Source: Ficedula albicollis
Lineage: Eukaryota > Chordata > Aves > Passeriformes > Muscicapidae
Assembly (NCBI RefSeq): GCF_000247815.1
Contig: NC_021678.1
Coordinates: 4,503,026 to 4,567,025, forward strand
Length of the DNA: 64,000 nt
Direction of reading: 5' to 3'
The translations under genes were made by a program, and so were the position numbers. Numbering within the stretch: the stretch's first letter is position 1; the number at the start of each line of letters is the position of its first letter. Shown here in pieces: positions 61,661 to 64,000 of the stretch. The notes below the pieces were generated by a model. The model saw only the letters and a list, made by a program, of their open reading frames with translations, searched no databases and was not told the DNA's origin.

Positions 61661-62994
61661 GCTCTGCCAGTTCCCCAAGTCCAATGAGAAGGCCCAAGGA
61701 CAGGAATTCTCCCAGGTGAAAGGTGCTTTGTGAGCATTCCTGTTGTCACTGCCACTACAAATCACTAATTCCACATAGGAAAATAATTCTCTGTGCCAGG
61801 GAGGAGCTGTGCCTGTCTTTGGCACCTCTGTTTCTGCAGTGAGACAAAGATTAGATGAGGCACAGCCAGAGCATCTCTTTTTTTCACAACATAAAGAACA
61901 CATGCCAAATTTCCATACATCAATTAGAAATACAGCTTTAACTACCCAAAATGTACCACAGGTTAGAACAAGACCTTCATCATAAATTTAGTTATGTTTC
62001 AAAATACCCTTTAGGGGACTGATAGAAAAGGAAGAGATGGACAGGAAAATATCCACATCTCTGAGTTCTGGATTTCTAGACAAGTTTGAAGCATTCAGCT
62101 GGATGAAAAGAAGTTTCTAAAGCTCCAGGAACTTTCCAGAAGCAGCCTCACACACTTCCATTCCAAGCAGGATTCTGCCATGTCTACTAAATACCACACC
62201 TGCACACATTGCAAATATGTCAATTATTTGATCCCTTCAGGGAGACAAACATATTTTATTTCTATGAAAAATCCCCATATAAATTCACGGCACAATGTTA
62301 TTTTTAGTAATAATAATAACAACAAAGCAACAAGGGCAATATTGCCAGCATGGCACCACCACCTCATTCTTAAATGTGAGAAGAGGGGAGATGAAAAACA
62401 AGGAAAAAAAACAACCAGAAGCAATCCAAGTGGGACTTGGTGCTAAATCTGGGTGCTCATTTCAGCTAAGGAAAACAGATTGAATCCAATGCTGTCACAG
62501 CCTTAAAATACCCACACCAGAATGCAACAAATATATTTTCCTCATATATTTTCAGATTCATAACTTTTCTGCAGCCTTTTCAGAGCTTCCTTATAAATTT
62601 CTCCCTAAACACATCAAATACATTAGCTTCAGATAAAACCTGCTCCTCAAATAACTTCTGCTATAAAGAAGGAACAAAGGTCAATCGCAACTAAATTGGA
62701 TTCTTCTAACAAAAATGAGAAAAACTCTCAGCCATGTAATGTGGAATTCAGGGTTGGGTTCGTTTCCAAATTAATTACGACTGCCAAGTCCTCCTCAAAG
62801 AAAGCAGAGCATAGCAAATGACACCAATATATAGATATTTATTAGGTGCAGCCTAGCCAGGGACTATTCCTGTTTTCTGCTATAAGCATTCAACAAATCT
62901 GCTATGAAAATCCCTGAAAACCCAGTGCTGGGTTTCGTTACTTCCATTAAAGTCGAAGTATTAAAAGACTGTGCCTGCAGCACCCCTTGGGCAC
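61661..62994. other. Unique non-coding DNA
   Basis: No gene or repeat family is seen. Confidence 0.5.
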
Positions 62995-63305
62995 TGCTCT
63001 CTGAAAGGGAGAGGGCCCAGGGAACAGCTGGAGCTGTGCCAGGGTAGAGTCAGGCTGGAGACGGGCCCAGGGAACAGCTGGAGCTGTGCCAGGGCAGGGT
63101 CAGGCTGGAGATCAGGGCAAGGTTCTTCCCCCAGAGGGTGCTGGCACTGCCCAGGCTCCCCAGGGAATGGGCACAGCCCCGAGGCTGCCAGAGCTCCAGG
63201 AGCTCCTGGACACCACTCCCAGGGATGCACAGGGTGGGGTTTTTGGGGTGTCTGTGCAGGGCTGGATGATCCTTGTGGGTCCCTTCCATAGTTCTATAAA
63301 ACTAT
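62995..63305 (+). mobile_element. CR1 3' fragment (type D) with internal duplication
   Basis: GGGAACAGCTGGAGCTGTGCC, CAAGGTTCTTCCCCCAGAGG, CTGCCCAGGCTCCCCAGGG and GGGCTGGATGATCCTTGTGG. A 50-bp tandem duplication (63013-63062 and 63063-63112) beginning GGGCCCAGGGAACAG marks the 5' side. The terminus ends at ATAGTTCTATAAAACTATAA. Confidence 0.83.
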
Positions 63306-64000
63306 AAATCTTCAGCATAAAGCAGCAAAAAGTTATTATTTCAAGAATCTGTGACAACGAATAAGAGGCTTAATAAACATCCAGTGTGGCTCAAAGGAAC
63401 GTGACTGAGTAATAATTGTTCTTGTACAGAAAATACCCTCTGAGAAAAGGCCTGGCTTACTCTTAACCAAGAGCTCACAGTGTTGTTTATCCATGTTATC
63501 AGTTTGGAAAAATGCTCCCTTTATCAAAGCACACTCTGATTTACAGACAACTCCCTCTGGTTGTCTGGGATAGGGGAAAGCCAGGAGTTGTACAGGCAGG
63601 ACACCCATCCATCTAACACTCCCATGATCCTTAACACAATCTCAATTAAGATAAAACTTTCTATTCCATGGTGTGACAGCTCATAGAAGATTAATTTCTC
63701 ACATGGAAGACATTAAGTTGGACAGTCCCTCAGATTGGTGGGATCTGTCACTTGTGCCAGCATTTCCTGGAATTGTCCGTTATGGACAAGGATTTTATTT
63801 AGAGGGTTCTACTTTCCTGCTAGAGAAAAGCTTTTCTTTTTAAACACTATAAAGCAGCATTTCTCTCCCGTGCTATTACAACAGCAGGAATTTTAAACAG
63901 GCCCTATGTGGATTTCAGTTCTTAAAATCCTCTTTTACACTCCTTGTCACAGAACAAAAAACAATTCTCATTTATTTGAAATCAAATATGTAATTATCCA
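63306..64000. other. Unique AT-rich DNA
   Basis: No gene or repeat family is seen. Confidence 0.5.

Overview
The window looks like non-coding nuclear DNA from a bird, probably a songbird. The base is AT-rich, intron- or intergenic-like sequence. It is studded with about 29 5'-truncated CR1-type LINE fragments, recognisable by the 3' end TCACAGAATC...GGTTTGGGTTGGAAGGGACC and its complement. I found no protein-coding gene, tRNA or rRNA that I can support. The long open frames all run through a satellite, homopolymers, a hexanucleotide array or CR1 copies. CR1 sub-types are labelled A-D here for convenience only: A, the 'GGTTGGAAGGGACC / CTGCCATGGGCAGGGACA' type; B, the 'GGAAAAGCCCTCCCAGCCCATGG' type; C, the 'CTGTTCCAGAGCTGTG' type; D, the 'GGAACAGCTGGAGCTGTG' type.

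Layout. 1-9 kb: unique DNA with an inverted pair of divergent CR1-tailed units (1049-2272), one CR1-B, and a non-repeat block with GATA and AP-1/MARE-like sites (7.5-8.3 kb). 9.0-9.3 kb: a CCACAT-type hexamer array. 10-20 kb: unique DNA with scattered CR1. 20.4-21.6 kb: a CpG-rich promoter-like stretch that runs directly into an Illumina adapter and 891 G bases. 21.6-39.4 kb: unique DNA and CR1 copies, one of them disrupted by 575 G bases (36.4-37.0 kb). 39.4-44.75 kb: a 646-base N gap followed by 120 head-to-tail copies of a 39-bp satellite unit that are essentially identical. 44.75-64 kb: more CR1, several recent tandem duplications, and five large poly-C blocks, three of them inside CR1 copies and one of 879 bases between poly-T tracts.

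Two themes dominate. The first is assembly damage: seven G or C homopolymer blocks of 45-891 bases, one joined to a sequencing adapter, and three or four of them clearly substituting for CR1 sequence rather than inserting into it. These blocks hide real sequence, including possibly a GC-rich promoter near 20.7 kb. The second is local tandem duplication: at least eight CR1 copies or CR1 edges carry 26-171 bp tandem duplications, beside a 63-bp duplication at the satellite edge and a triplication at 33.4 kb.

I found no convincing new protein-based system. The best biological leads are the 39-bp satellite (each unit has a YY1-core-like GCCATCTT, a GTGAGT donor-like motif and, on the minus strand, three open frames), the inverted CR1 pair, and the AP-1/MARE plus GATA block.
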